From: Candidatus Palauibacter soopunensis | GTDB lineage: Bacteria; Gemmatimonadota; Gemmatimonadetes; Palauibacterales; Palauibacteraceae | Length of the DNA stretch: 64,000 bases | Reading direction: 5' to 3' | NCBI RefSeq assembly: GCF_947581735.1 | Contig: NZ_CANPVT010000008.1 | Location: 1-64,000 of the forward strand | Part shown: positions 37,181-46,353 of the stretch, piece by piece | How positions within the stretch are numbered: the first letter of the stretch is position 1 | Layout: every line of letters starts with the position of its first letter | The notes under the pieces: model-generated | The model's database searches: none | The model's input: the letters and a program-made list of their open reading frames with translations, nothing else | Told to the model about the DNA's origin: nothing | Program-made: the position numbers and the translations under genes

Positions 37181-37426
37181 ATGAGCGAGCCACGCGAAGC
37201 CCCTGCCATGAGGAACGCGGTCGATTTCGCCGTCGTCGGAGACAACATCCTGGACATCGCCGACTTCGCGATCGAGAAGTACGAGTTCACGAGCGGGACG
37301 ACGCTGTCGGAGGAGGTGCGGGAGGAAGCGGTGGAGCGGGTCCGCGACGCGCTGTGGGAGATGGTGAAGGCGTTCCGGAATCGGCGGAAGGAATGGCGCC
37401 GGAAGCTGTTCGACGCCGCCGACTAG
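37181..37426 (+). CDS. Small charged helical protein, unknown
   Basis: 81 residues, ATG preceded by GAGGATC. It is rich in Glu, Arg and Asp and looks entirely helical (ILDIADFAIEKYEF, LSEEVREEAVERVRDALWEMVKAFRNRRKEWRRKLFDAAD). There is no signal, membrane segment or Cys. It lies in the 395-base space between the permease and the radical SAM gene, in the same orientation, with 75-base gaps on each side. TTGACT (37095-37100), just upstream, might be part of an internal promoter, but no good -10 follows. It could be a small accessory or carrier-like protein. It is not an acyl carrier protein: no DSL-type phosphopantetheine motif is present. Confidence 0.65.
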   Translation: MSEPREAPAMRNAVDFAVVGDNILDIADFAIEKYEFTSGTTLSEEVREEAVERVRDALWEMVKAFRNRRKEWRRKLFDAAD

Positions 37427-37500
37427 GTGGTGCGGGACGCGGTCAAAGACTCCTGATTCGCATGGGATGACCCGCGCATCGCGCGAGCCCGTGGGTTCAC

Positions 37501-39291
37501 ATGCCTAATGCGCTGCTGCTCCATCCCAGGCACCCGCCGACATACTGGGGTCACAACTACGCCCTGGAGATCCTGGGCATCCGGGCGGCCTTTCCTCCTC
37601 TCGGCCTGCTCACCGTCGCCGCGATGTTCCCGCCGCGGTACAACCTGCGCGTGGTCGACCTCAACGTGACGGCGCTGGAAAACGCCGACCTGGAGTGGGC
37701 GGATCTGGCCTTCACATCGAGCATGATCCCGCAACGTCCCTCGCTGGAGCGGGTCGTGGAGCGTTGCAACCGTGCGCAGGTTCCCGTCATCGCCGGCGGG
37801 CCGCATCCCACCACGTTTCACGAGGAGATGGAAGGCGTCGACCATTTCGTGCTCGATGAGGTGGAGGAGACGTTTCCGGGCTTCCTTCGCGACCTGGAGA
37901 ATGGCGCCGCAAAGGCCATCTATCGCGCCCCGAGGAAGCCGGCTGTGACCCTCGCTCCGCTTCCCCGTTTCGACCTCATCGACATGAACGACTATTACTC
38001 GATGTGTCTGCAGTTCTCGCGCGGATGCCCCTTCGATTGCGAGTTCTGCGACATCACGAAGCTGTACGGCCGTGTGTCCCGCACGAAATCGCCTGAACAG
38101 ATGGTGGCCGAGTTCGACCATCTGTATGAACTGGGATGGCGCGGGCCTCTCTTTCTCGTCGACGACAACTTCATCGGCAACAAGCGCGAAGCCCTGAGGC
38201 TCCTCCCCGCGATCGCGGAATGGCAAAAGGACCGCAACCACCCCTATTCCCTGTTCACGGAGGCGACGGTCAATCTCGTCCGGATGGACGACTTGATGGA
38301 TCTCATGATCGAGGCCGGATTCGACGCCGTCTTCCTGGGTATCGAGACGCCCAACCCGAAGGCTCTCAAGAAGATGAAGAAGCCGCAGAACATCGACATG
38401 CGCGATGACAACTACCTGTTCAAGGCGGTGCGCAGCATTCAGGGGAAGGGCATGCAGGTGCTGGGCGGCTTCATCCTCGGCCTCGACGAAGATGATGAAA
38501 ACGCGTTCGATGCCCAGATCGATTTCATTCAGGAAGCCGGGATTCCGATGGCGCTGATCGGGTTGCTGACCGCACTCAAGGGCACAGACCTCTGGGCCCG
38601 GCTGGAGCGCGAGAATCGATTGCTGGACAAACCGGTCGAAATCGACGACACCTCCCTGAACTTCAAGCCGCAGATGGATCCCGGGACGCTGGTGGAAGGG
38701 TATCTCCGAGTCATCGGGACCATCTACGATTCGACGCTGGAGAACTACTTCGACCGCTGCCTCACTCTGCTGGACCACCTCGGTCCCGTACCGCACCTCC
38801 ACAAACCGGTGAGCGCGCACGTCCTCTATGCGGGCATCATGGGAATCCGCCGGCGCCTCACGCCGGAACAACTCCCGCCGTTTTCGCGCTACATCGCCAA
38901 AGTCTCCAAGGACCACCCTCAGTTTCTGCCGCTGGCCATCAGTCTGGCCGCCACGGGCCATCACTGCGAGAAATTCACGCGTCAGCAGACCGTTCTCCGA
39001 GGCTTCAAGGAGTACCTGAAGTCCGAGTTGGCATCGTTCCATGAAGCCGGATCGGACGCCGGTTCGGCCTCGGGCTCGGAGGACGACTACAGACGGGAGG
39101 CCCTGCAACGCGCGGAGGCGCGCCGGAATGCCATCCCCCGTGAATTCCGGTTTGCCGGAGACGGCATCCGCGAGGCTCTGGCGGCCTTCGAGCTTGCGTT
39201 GAGTTCGGGGCCGCGACCCCCCGCACCGGAGGACGCCGGGCTGCCCGTCCTGGGAGCCACGGGGCGCGCCAGCCGAGCGGAGGCCATGTGA
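37501..39291 (+). CDS. B12-binding-type radical SAM enzyme (DUF4070/HpnP-like)
   Basis: 596 residues. The first ~140 residues form a cobalamin-binding-like Rossmann domain (LLLHPRHPPTYWG, AAFPPLGLLTVAAMFPP, VPVIAGGPHPTTFHEEM) without the DxHxxG of base-off proteins, typical of class B radical SAM methylases. The radical SAM core has CxxxCxxC at Cys176/180/183 (SRGCPFDCEFCDI), then LVDDNFIGNKREALRLL and the partner motif EAGFDAVFLGIETPNPKALKKM. The C-terminal part matches the DUF4070 region seen in hopanoid methylase HpnP-like proteins. Likely chemistry is radical methylation or C-C bond formation on an unactivated carbon of the lipid chain. Its stop overlaps the PKS start (GTGA), so the two products are probably made in proportion. 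Confidence 0.85.
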   Translation: MPNALLLHPRHPPTYWGHNYALEILGIRAAFPPLGLLTVAAMFPPRYNLRVVDLNVTALENADLEWADLAFTSSMIPQRPSLERVVERCNRAQVPVIAGGPHPTTFHEEMEGVDHFVLDEVEETFPGFLRDLENGAAKAIYRAPRKPAVTLAPLPRFDLIDMNDYYSMCLQFSRGCPFDCEFCDITKLYGRVSRTKSPEQMVAEFDHLYELGWRGPLFLVDDNFIGNKREALRLLPAIAEWQKDRNHPYSLFTEATVNLVRMDDLMDLMIEAGFDAVFLGIETPNPKALKKMKKPQNIDMRDDNYLFKAVRSIQGKGMQVLGGFILGLDEDDENAFDAQIDFIQEAGIPMALIGLLTALKGTDLWARLERENRLLDKPVEIDDTSLNFKPQMDPGTLVEGYLRVIGTIYDSTLENYFDRCLTLLDHLGPVPHLHKPVSAHVLYAGIMGIRRRLTPEQLPPFSRYIAKVSKDHPQFLPLAISLAATGHHCEKFTRQQTVLRGFKEYLKSELASFHEAGSDAGSASGSEDDYRREALQRAEARRNAIPREFRFAGDGIREALAAFELALSSGPRPPAPEDAGLPVLGATGRASRAEAM

Positions 39292-42200
39292 CTTCCATCG
39301 CAGGGACATCCGGCGATGCCATCGCCATCGTCGGCTATGCCTACCGGATGCCGGGCGGCATCCGCACGGACGACGACTTCTGGCGGCTCCTCAGCGAACG
39401 CCGGGTCGTCCAGGAGCCCGTCACCGAGCGCTACGGCCGCGGCTACCAGCCGATCGGCCGGTTCTCGGGCCCGGGTCGTTTCGGCAGTCCGTACGAAGGG
39501 CTGCTCCGGGACGAACTGGAGCAGCGGATGGATCCGGGCCTGTTCGGGGTCTCCCACCATGAAATGTCCTACATGGATCCGCAGATCCGGATGCTGCTGG
39601 GCTGCGCGTGGGAGAGCTGCGAACACGCCGGCTGGAGCCTGAACGCCCTCCGCAACAGCCGCACGGGCGTCTTCATCGGAGCCCAGGTCGCCTCCACCGC
39701 GAACTGGCGAGCCCTGTTCGGGACCAACGAGTTCTCCATTCTGAGCATCGACGCCTCGATGCTGGCGAACCGGATCTCCTACCATCTCAACCTCATGGGG
39801 CCGTCGATCGCGACCTCCACCGCCTGCTCGGCGTCGCTGACCGCGCTTCACACGGCGGTGAACGCGATGCGTCAGGGCGATTGCGAGCAGGCTCTGGTGG
39901 GCGCCGCCACCTACCTGGGGTCCGCCCGCTGCAGCGCCTCCTTCAACGCGCTCGGCGTCATCAGTCCCGACGGCAGGTGTCATTCCTTCGACGCGGACGC
40001 CAACGGCTACATGCGGTCCGAAGGTGCGTTCGTGTTCGCCGTCAAGCCGCTGGAGGCGGCCGAGCGGGACGGAGACCACATCTTCGCGGCGATCGAAGCC
40101 ACGGCGGTCAACACGGCCGGGACGGCCGATGACGCCGCCGGACTCGCTCAAGGGCGCTACATCACGGCGCCGACGCGCCATTCACAGGTCGAACTGATGC
40201 GCGAGGCCTGCGGGCGTGCGGGACTGCGGCCGGAGGACTTCGACTACGTGGAAGCGCACGCGACCGGCACGGTCGTGGGCGACCGCATCGAAGGAAACGC
40301 CATTGCCGAGGCGTTCGGCGGCGTCGAGCGCGAGGTCCCGCTCCGGGTGGCCAGCGTGAAGAGCAACGTGGGGCACCTCGAGGCGGCGGCGTTCAGTTGT
40401 GCACTGCTGAAGGTCATCCTCATGATGCGGCGGCGGACGTTCGCCCCCATCTCGAAGAACTACCTGGTTCCGAATCCGGAGATCGATTTCGACCGCGGTC
40501 CGCTGGAGGTGCAGACCGCCTGCGAGCCGTTCCCCGACCGCCCGGTCGTGGTCGGGATCAACTCCTTCGGGTTCGGCGGTGCGAACGGACACTGCGTCGT
40601 GCGGGAGTACCGGCCGGACCCATCCAGGGCGTGGTCGGTGCCGCTTGCGTCCGGCGCCGGCTACATGATCCCTCTCTCGGCGCGGACGCCGAAGGCCCTG
40701 GAGGAGAGCGCGCGAAGCCTGCGGGCGTTTCTCGACGGGCGGGAGACCGATCTCTACACCCTGGCCGGAAACCTGAGCCGGCGCCGCTCCCGGTTCCCCG
40801 TGCGTACGGCGTTCGTCGTCCGCAACGGCCCGGAGCTGGTCGAGGCACTGGACGCCTTCGCGGAAGACCCTTCCCCGGTCTCCACGGTGGAAGCGGGCGA
40901 CCTCCGGGTGGCCATGGTGTTCTCGGGGCAGGGCACGCAGTGGGCAGGGTGCGGGCGCGACCTCTACGACGCGGACCCCGTCTTCCGGCGGGTTGTCGAC
41001 GCCATCGAGGAGGAGTGGCGGAAGCACTCGGACGTGTCGCTGCGCGACGCCTGTTTCTCGGCGAGCCAGGAGGAGCTGAACGAGGTTCAGCTCGCCCAGC
41101 CGGCCATCTTCATGATCCAGTGCGCCCTGGTGGAGCTGCTGGCGACATGGGGTGTCCATCCGGACTGCGTCGTCGGACACAGCTCGGGCGAGGTCGCCGC
41201 GGCGTACGCGAGCGGGGCGCTTTCCCTCGCCGAGGCGACGCGGCTCGTCTACCACCGCGCCACGCTGCAGCAGCGGGTGGCCGGCTCCGGCAGGATGCTG
41301 GCGGTCGGCCTCGACCGGCCGGGCGTGGAGGACCTGCTGGAAAACCACCGGCCCCCCGAGGTGGAGATCGCCTGCGAGAACTCGCCCGCCAACACCGTCA
41401 TCTGCGGAAAGGAAGCGGCGCTGCGGCCCGTGATGACCGAACTCGACCGGCGCGGCCTGCAGAACCGGCTGATCCCCGGGAACATCGCATTCCATTCCAC
41501 CGCCATGGATCCGCTGCGGGACGACGCGCTGCAGGCGCTCGCCTTCCTGAACGAATGCGTCTTCGACGGCGACGTGCCCATGGTGTCCTCCGTCACCGGG
41601 GAGACCGTGGAGCGCCTGGACAACGCCTACTGGTGGTCCAACATCCGGAACCCCGTCCTCTTCGGCGCCGCGATGGACACCGTGAGGCGGGAATGCCGGC
41701 CCGACGTGGTCCTGGAGATCGCCCCGCACGGCGCACTGCAGCCCCTGATCCGGCAGTGCCTGGAAGCGGCCGGCCCGCCCGCCGTCTGTCTCCCCACCCT
41801 GATGAAGGATGAGGATGCGTCACTCGGCTTTCAGGAGGCCCTGGGGAACCTCTACCGGGCCGGCGTCACGCTGGATTTCGCCTCGCAGTATCCCCGTCCG
41901 GAACCCATCGCTCATCTTCTTCCCGGCCATCCCAGGGAAGAGACCACGACCAGCGATGACCTGGTCGACGACGAGATGTTCGTCCAGCGCGGCGAGTACT
42001 CCCACGGCCCGTTCGTCGGACACCGCGTGGCCTGCGACCACATCCTGTTCGAGGCGCGGCTCTCCGAGAAGGATTTCCCCTGGCTGACCGACCACCGCGT
42101 CCACCGGGCCCCGATCATTCCGGCCGCCGGATACATCGAGCTCCTGCTGCAGGCGTTCTCCGGGGATCCCATCAATATCGAGGAGATCGAGTTCCTGCAG

Positions 42201-45200
42201 CACACGCCGGTGAGCCCGACGCCGGTGCGGCTGCAGACGGCCCTGTTCGCCGTGCCCGACGCTCCCGGCCAGTTCACGTTCACCATCTCCACCCGATCCT
42301 TCGAGGACGATGAGGCGGGGACGCTGCACTGCCGCGGAAGGGTGCGGCGCGTGGATGAGGACCATGCCGTCGACGCGTTCACGACGCTGGGCGACGTCCT
42401 CGCTTCCGATTTCGATCCCTCCCCCCTCGCGACGGGAGAGGAGTTCTACGACCAGATTGAAGCGGTCGTCGGGGACGCGTTCGAGTTCGGCCCCGAGTTC
42501 CGCAGCGTCCAGCGGATCGAGATGGATTCGGGTTCGACGGACATGCTGTTCGAAATCGAGGTCGACGAGGAACTGTGGGCGTCCGGCCACGAGGAGGGAT
42601 ATCTCCTCTATCCCCCGCTCACCGACGGCGGACTGCAGATCTTTCTGCGCTATCTGATGCGCCTGCCCGACTTCTTCTCCATGCCGCAGCGGGCGTGCGA
42701 CATCACGTTCCTGCGCCCCCCGACGGGGCCGCGCATCACCTGTTTTCTCGTCGACACGGGCGACTGGTTCGACGTGGACGAACGGGGCCAGTACAACAAG
42801 CCCCTCGGCGAACTGTACATCGGGCGGCTCAGCCTCTACGACACCGATACGGGGCAGTTGCTCGCGCACATCGGAGAGTATCACTCCTTCAACAGCAATC
42901 CGCGCTGGAGCGACGTCCCGGACAGCAAGCACCTCATCCGCTGGCAACCGAAGCTCGTGCCTCCGGGGCCCCGGATCGGAGACGCGATCCGGGACGGAGA
43001 CATCGATCCCGCCGCCCTCATCGCCGCCCTCGAACAGGGCGCGGCAGGCCACCCGTACGCCTGTCACGTCATCGAGATGGCCGGCCGCCGGGAGGCGGAG
43101 CGGACCCTGCTCAACCGATGCCTGGAGCATCTCTCGGGCCCCGAGGCGCAGAGCGAGTACTGGCTGCTCGGGGACGACGAAGAGTCCACGCACGCACTCT
43201 ACGAAGCCTTCAATCACCGCGATGCCGCGATTCGCTTCGCCTCGCTGAACGCCACGGCGGAGGGCGCCTTCGAGACGGAGATGGCGACGGGTCTGCTTCG
43301 ACCTGCGGCGGCCGAAGTCGTCCTGCTGCACCGCGACCCGGGCGAAGATGGAGCAGCCGGGGATCGCTGGGGCGAAGCGTGGGCGATCCTCGAGCGGCTG
43401 GCCGTGCCCGGGGGGCTCGCGCTCGTCTCGCATGACGAGGGCGACATCGTCGAACCCGCGCACGGCTGGAGCACGCTTCACGCCGGCCGCCGCACCACGC
43501 TCCTGCAGGCTGCACAGGAGGATCCCGCGCCGACCGGCGCGACCGCGGCTTCGGCCGGCGCCGCCGGTCCGCGCTGGGTGATCGGCGAACCCGGCAGCCC
43601 GGCCGCCGAGTGGATCGAACGACTCGAGTCGGATCAAGCGTATCGCGTCCCCTGGAGCGCCCTCGAGAGCGGAGATTTCGCAGCGCTGGAGGAGTGGCCG
43701 TGGGGCGCGGACCTCGAGGCGATCGATTTCTTCGTCGGGGCGGACCCCGACGATCCGACGGGCGAACGGGCAGTGTGGGGTCTTGTCGCCTTCCTCCAGG
43801 CCCTCGCGCCCTTCCGGCTGGAGAGCGCGACCCGGAGTTGCCGCCTGAACATCGTGACGCAGGGTGCCGTTTGCGGCGTGGAAGAGCCGCGCGGAAGCGC
43901 CCTGTGGGGAGCCGTGCGCAGCCTGGCGCTCGAGCTTCTCGCCGAGGACACGAAGATCGACTTCCGTCTCGTGGATCTGGGCGCCGCGGGCGACCTCGAG
44001 GCGCTGGCCCGACTCGACGCGTGCGACCCGCGCGAGCGGGAGCTGGCTGTCAGGGACGGACGCCTGTGGGTGCCGCGCGTCGTGAGCGTTCGGGATCGGT
44101 GGCCGCTCGTGCCGGCGGACGCGGATCCCCCGTACCGGCTCCGTCTCGACAATCCCGGCCAGGTGAGCGGCCTTCAGACGGCGACCACGGCCTTGCCCCC
44201 GCTCGGACCCTCCGACGTCGAGATCGAGATGGCCGCGGCGGCACTGAACTTTCGGGATGTCATGGTGACGCTGGGGCTCCTGCCCGCGCTGGCCTACGAG
44301 CGCTCGGCGCTGGGCCGCGAGGTCGGCATCGAGGGGAGCGGTGTCGTACGCCGCGCCGGCCCGGACGTGAAACGTCTGAGCCCCGGGGACGAGGTGGCCG
44401 TCACGACGGGCGGCTGCATCGCCAACCGAATCGTCGTGAACGAGCACCTCGCCTTCCTCAAGCCGCCCGGGCTGAGCATGGAGGAGGCTGCCGCATCCCT
44501 CTCCGTGACCGTGACCGCGTACTACGCGCTCATCCACCTGGCCCGTCTCGGGGAGGGACAGCGGGTCCTCATCCACTCCGCGATGGGCGGCGTCGGGCAG
44601 GCGGCGATCGCGCTGGCCCACCACGTCGGGGCGGAGGTCTATGCGACCGCCGGCAACCCGAGCAAGCGCGAGCAACTGCTCGAGATGGGTGTGCGCGGGG
44701 CGTTCGATTCGCACAGCCACGACTGGTACGACGACCTGATGGAGGCGACGGGGGGCGAAGGCGTCGACGTCGTGCTGAATTCGCTCGCGGGCCACCACAT
44801 TGCCCTCTGCCTCGAGGCCCTGAGGCCCTCCGGGTGGCACTGCGAGATCGGGAAGGTCGACATCTTCACGGACAACTCGCTCGGCATGCGGGTCTTCCGC
44901 AAGAATCTCCGCTTCGCCGCGATCGACGTCGACCGGCTGATGCTCGACGATCCGGTGCTGTCGCACATGCTCTCGCAGGCCTGTCTGGACCGGATGAACG
45001 AGGGCGCGGTGCCGCCACCCCGACTCACCGCCTACGAGTACGGCGACTACGCCAGCGCGCTCCGCCTGATGACGACGGGCCGGCACGAGGGGAAGCTGGT
45101 CCTGAAGGCGCCGTCCGACCCGGCGAAGCGGGGGTTCGCGATCGCGGACACGCGCCCCTTCCTCGACCCGGAGGCCACGTATCTGGTCACGGGCGGTCTG

Positions 45201-46353
45201 GGCGGTTTCGGGCTGCGCCTGGTGCCCTACCTGGTCGCGGCGGGGGCCCGGCACGTCACGCTGATGGACCGTGACCCGGAGCGTCAACGGAGCGTCGAGT
45301 GGCTCCGCAAGACGACCACGCTGTCGAAGATGGCCGGCGACTACGAGATCGAGATCGTTTCGGGCGACGTGCGCGAGGCGGAGGACGTGCGCCGCTGCAT
45401 CGCCGAGCTGCAGCGGCCGCTCAAGGGCGTTTTCCACCTCGCCGGAACGCTGGAGGACCGTTCGTTCCTCGACACTTCCGCCGATTCCCTGGAAAACGTG
45501 TTCGCGCCCAAGGCGCGCGGCGCTTTGAACCCTGCACGATGCCACGACCGACTGCGCCCTCGACTACTTCGTCCTCTTCTCCTCCATCGCTTCGACGTTC
45601 GGGAACGTGGGGCAGGTCAACTACAGCAGCGCGAGCGCCTTTCTGGACGGGCTGGCGGCCTGGCGTCGCCGGCAGGGGCTGCCGGGGTTTTCGTACAACC
45701 TCGGCCCCGTCACCGAGGTCGGGATGGCGGCGCGCAGCCTCCACGTGATGCGGATGATGCGCGCGGCGGGAATGACCACCGTGAGCGCGAATTTCGCGAT
45801 CGCCAATCTCGACTACGCCCTGCGCACGATGGCGCCCGGCACGACGGAGCGGGGCACGACCGACCATGACCACCTGGTCACCGCGCTGTTCTCCAACCCG
45901 GCGTGGACCGTCGATTCCCCGGACTACATGCGCAACGGACGGTTGCTCAACAATCAGGCGGCGTTCGAGGTGAACGTGGGCGGCGAACTGACCCTGGAGA
46001 GCGTCGTCACGCAGATCTCCGCCAAGGTGGCCGAACTCTGCGGCCACGAAGAGGGCGATGTCGCCGAGCCGCTGTCGAGCTTCGGGCTGACGTCGATTTC
46101 GGTCGCGGAACTCGGCGCCTTCATCCAGGCGCAGTTCAACCGGCAGGTGAGCGCCCTCGAACTGATGACGACCGCCTCCGCCCAGTCACTGGCGGAGATG
46201 ATCGTGCACGGAGCCGAGTCGGACGGGGAAGGTGAGACCGTGGCCGAAACCGATGGGTCGGCGGATGTCTCACCACAACCCGTACACCGGGTGCGCACGC
46301 GGCGTTCGCCCTTCGCGAACAGGTTGGAGGACCACTTCCCGATCCAGGCATGA
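39288..46353 (+). CDS. Single-module reducing type I polyketide synthase (KS-AT-DH-psiMT-ER-KR-ACP), frameshifted
   Basis: About 2,355 residues if one extra C in the CCC run at 45530-45532 is ignored; as given, the frame from 39288 continues out of phase to 45869. Domains: KS (1-440; Cys180 in STACSAS, His324, His363); AT (540-830; GHSSG with Ser632, AFHS at 734-737 suggesting malonyl-CoA); DH (900-1190; His936, LTDGGLQ); a segment near 1257-1380 resembling a methyltransferase without a SAM-binding glycine motif; ER (1613-1930; SAMGGVGQAAIALA); KR (from 1960; TGGLGGFG, then in the shifted frame SSIAS and NYSSAS); ACP with attachment Ser in FGLTSISVAEL. There is no loading module or thioesterase. 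It should extend and fully reduce an acyl starter, possibly iteratively, and hand it to the reductase encoded next. GTG start. Confidence 0.88.
45530..45532 (+). other. Single-base frameshift in the PKS ketoreductase domain
   Basis: Upstream of this CCC run the KR domain reads correctly to KARGALN. Downstream it reads correctly one base later, as LHDATTDCALDYFVLFSS. Removing one C joins the two frames into a normal KR. Everything after, including the KR catalytic Ser/Tyr and the ACP, depends on it. A sequencing or assembly error in a short homopolymer is the simplest explanation; a real mutation would inactivate the synthase. Confidence 0.85.
45607..46353 (+). CDS. Downstream PKS piece: end of KR plus ACP
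   Basis: 248 codons in the shifted frame, listed because automatic gene calling would report them as a separate protein. It begins inside the KR at the catalytic Tyr region (GQVNYSSASAFLDGL). It includes a post-KR linker and ends with an acyl carrier domain: ESVVTQISAKVAELCG, and the attachment Ser encoded at 46093-46095 in FGLTSISVAEL. A Pro/Arg-rich tail follows. The ATG at 45607 is an internal Met, not a true start. The stop overlaps the start of the reductase-sulfotransferase (ATGA), which shows this frame is the natural end of the synthase. Confidence 0.75.
   Translation: MGQVNYSSASAFLDGLAAWRRRQGLPGFSYNLGPVTEVGMAARSLHVMRMMRAAGMTTVSANFAIANLDYALRTMAPGTTERGTTDHDHLVTALFSNPAWTVDSPDYMRNGRLLNNQAAFEVNVGGELTLESVVTQISAKVAELCGHEEGDVAEPLSSFGLTSISVAELGAFIQAQFNRQVSALELMTTASAQSLAEMIVHGAESDGEGETVAETDGSADVSPQPVHRVRTRRSPFANRLEDHFPIQA

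Noticed and set aside
45528-45536. Programmed +1 frameshifting in the PKS
   Set aside because: No stop codon, strong slippery site or downstream structure typical of recoding was seen, and reductive PKSs are not known to need it. A base error or mutation is simpler.
41820-45545. A very long open frame (over 1,200 codons) on the minus strand opposite the PKS
   Set aside because: Its translation is Arg/His/Glu-rich low-complexity sequence without domains, and the plus strand encodes well-conserved PKS domains. High GC suppresses stop codons in the shadow frame.
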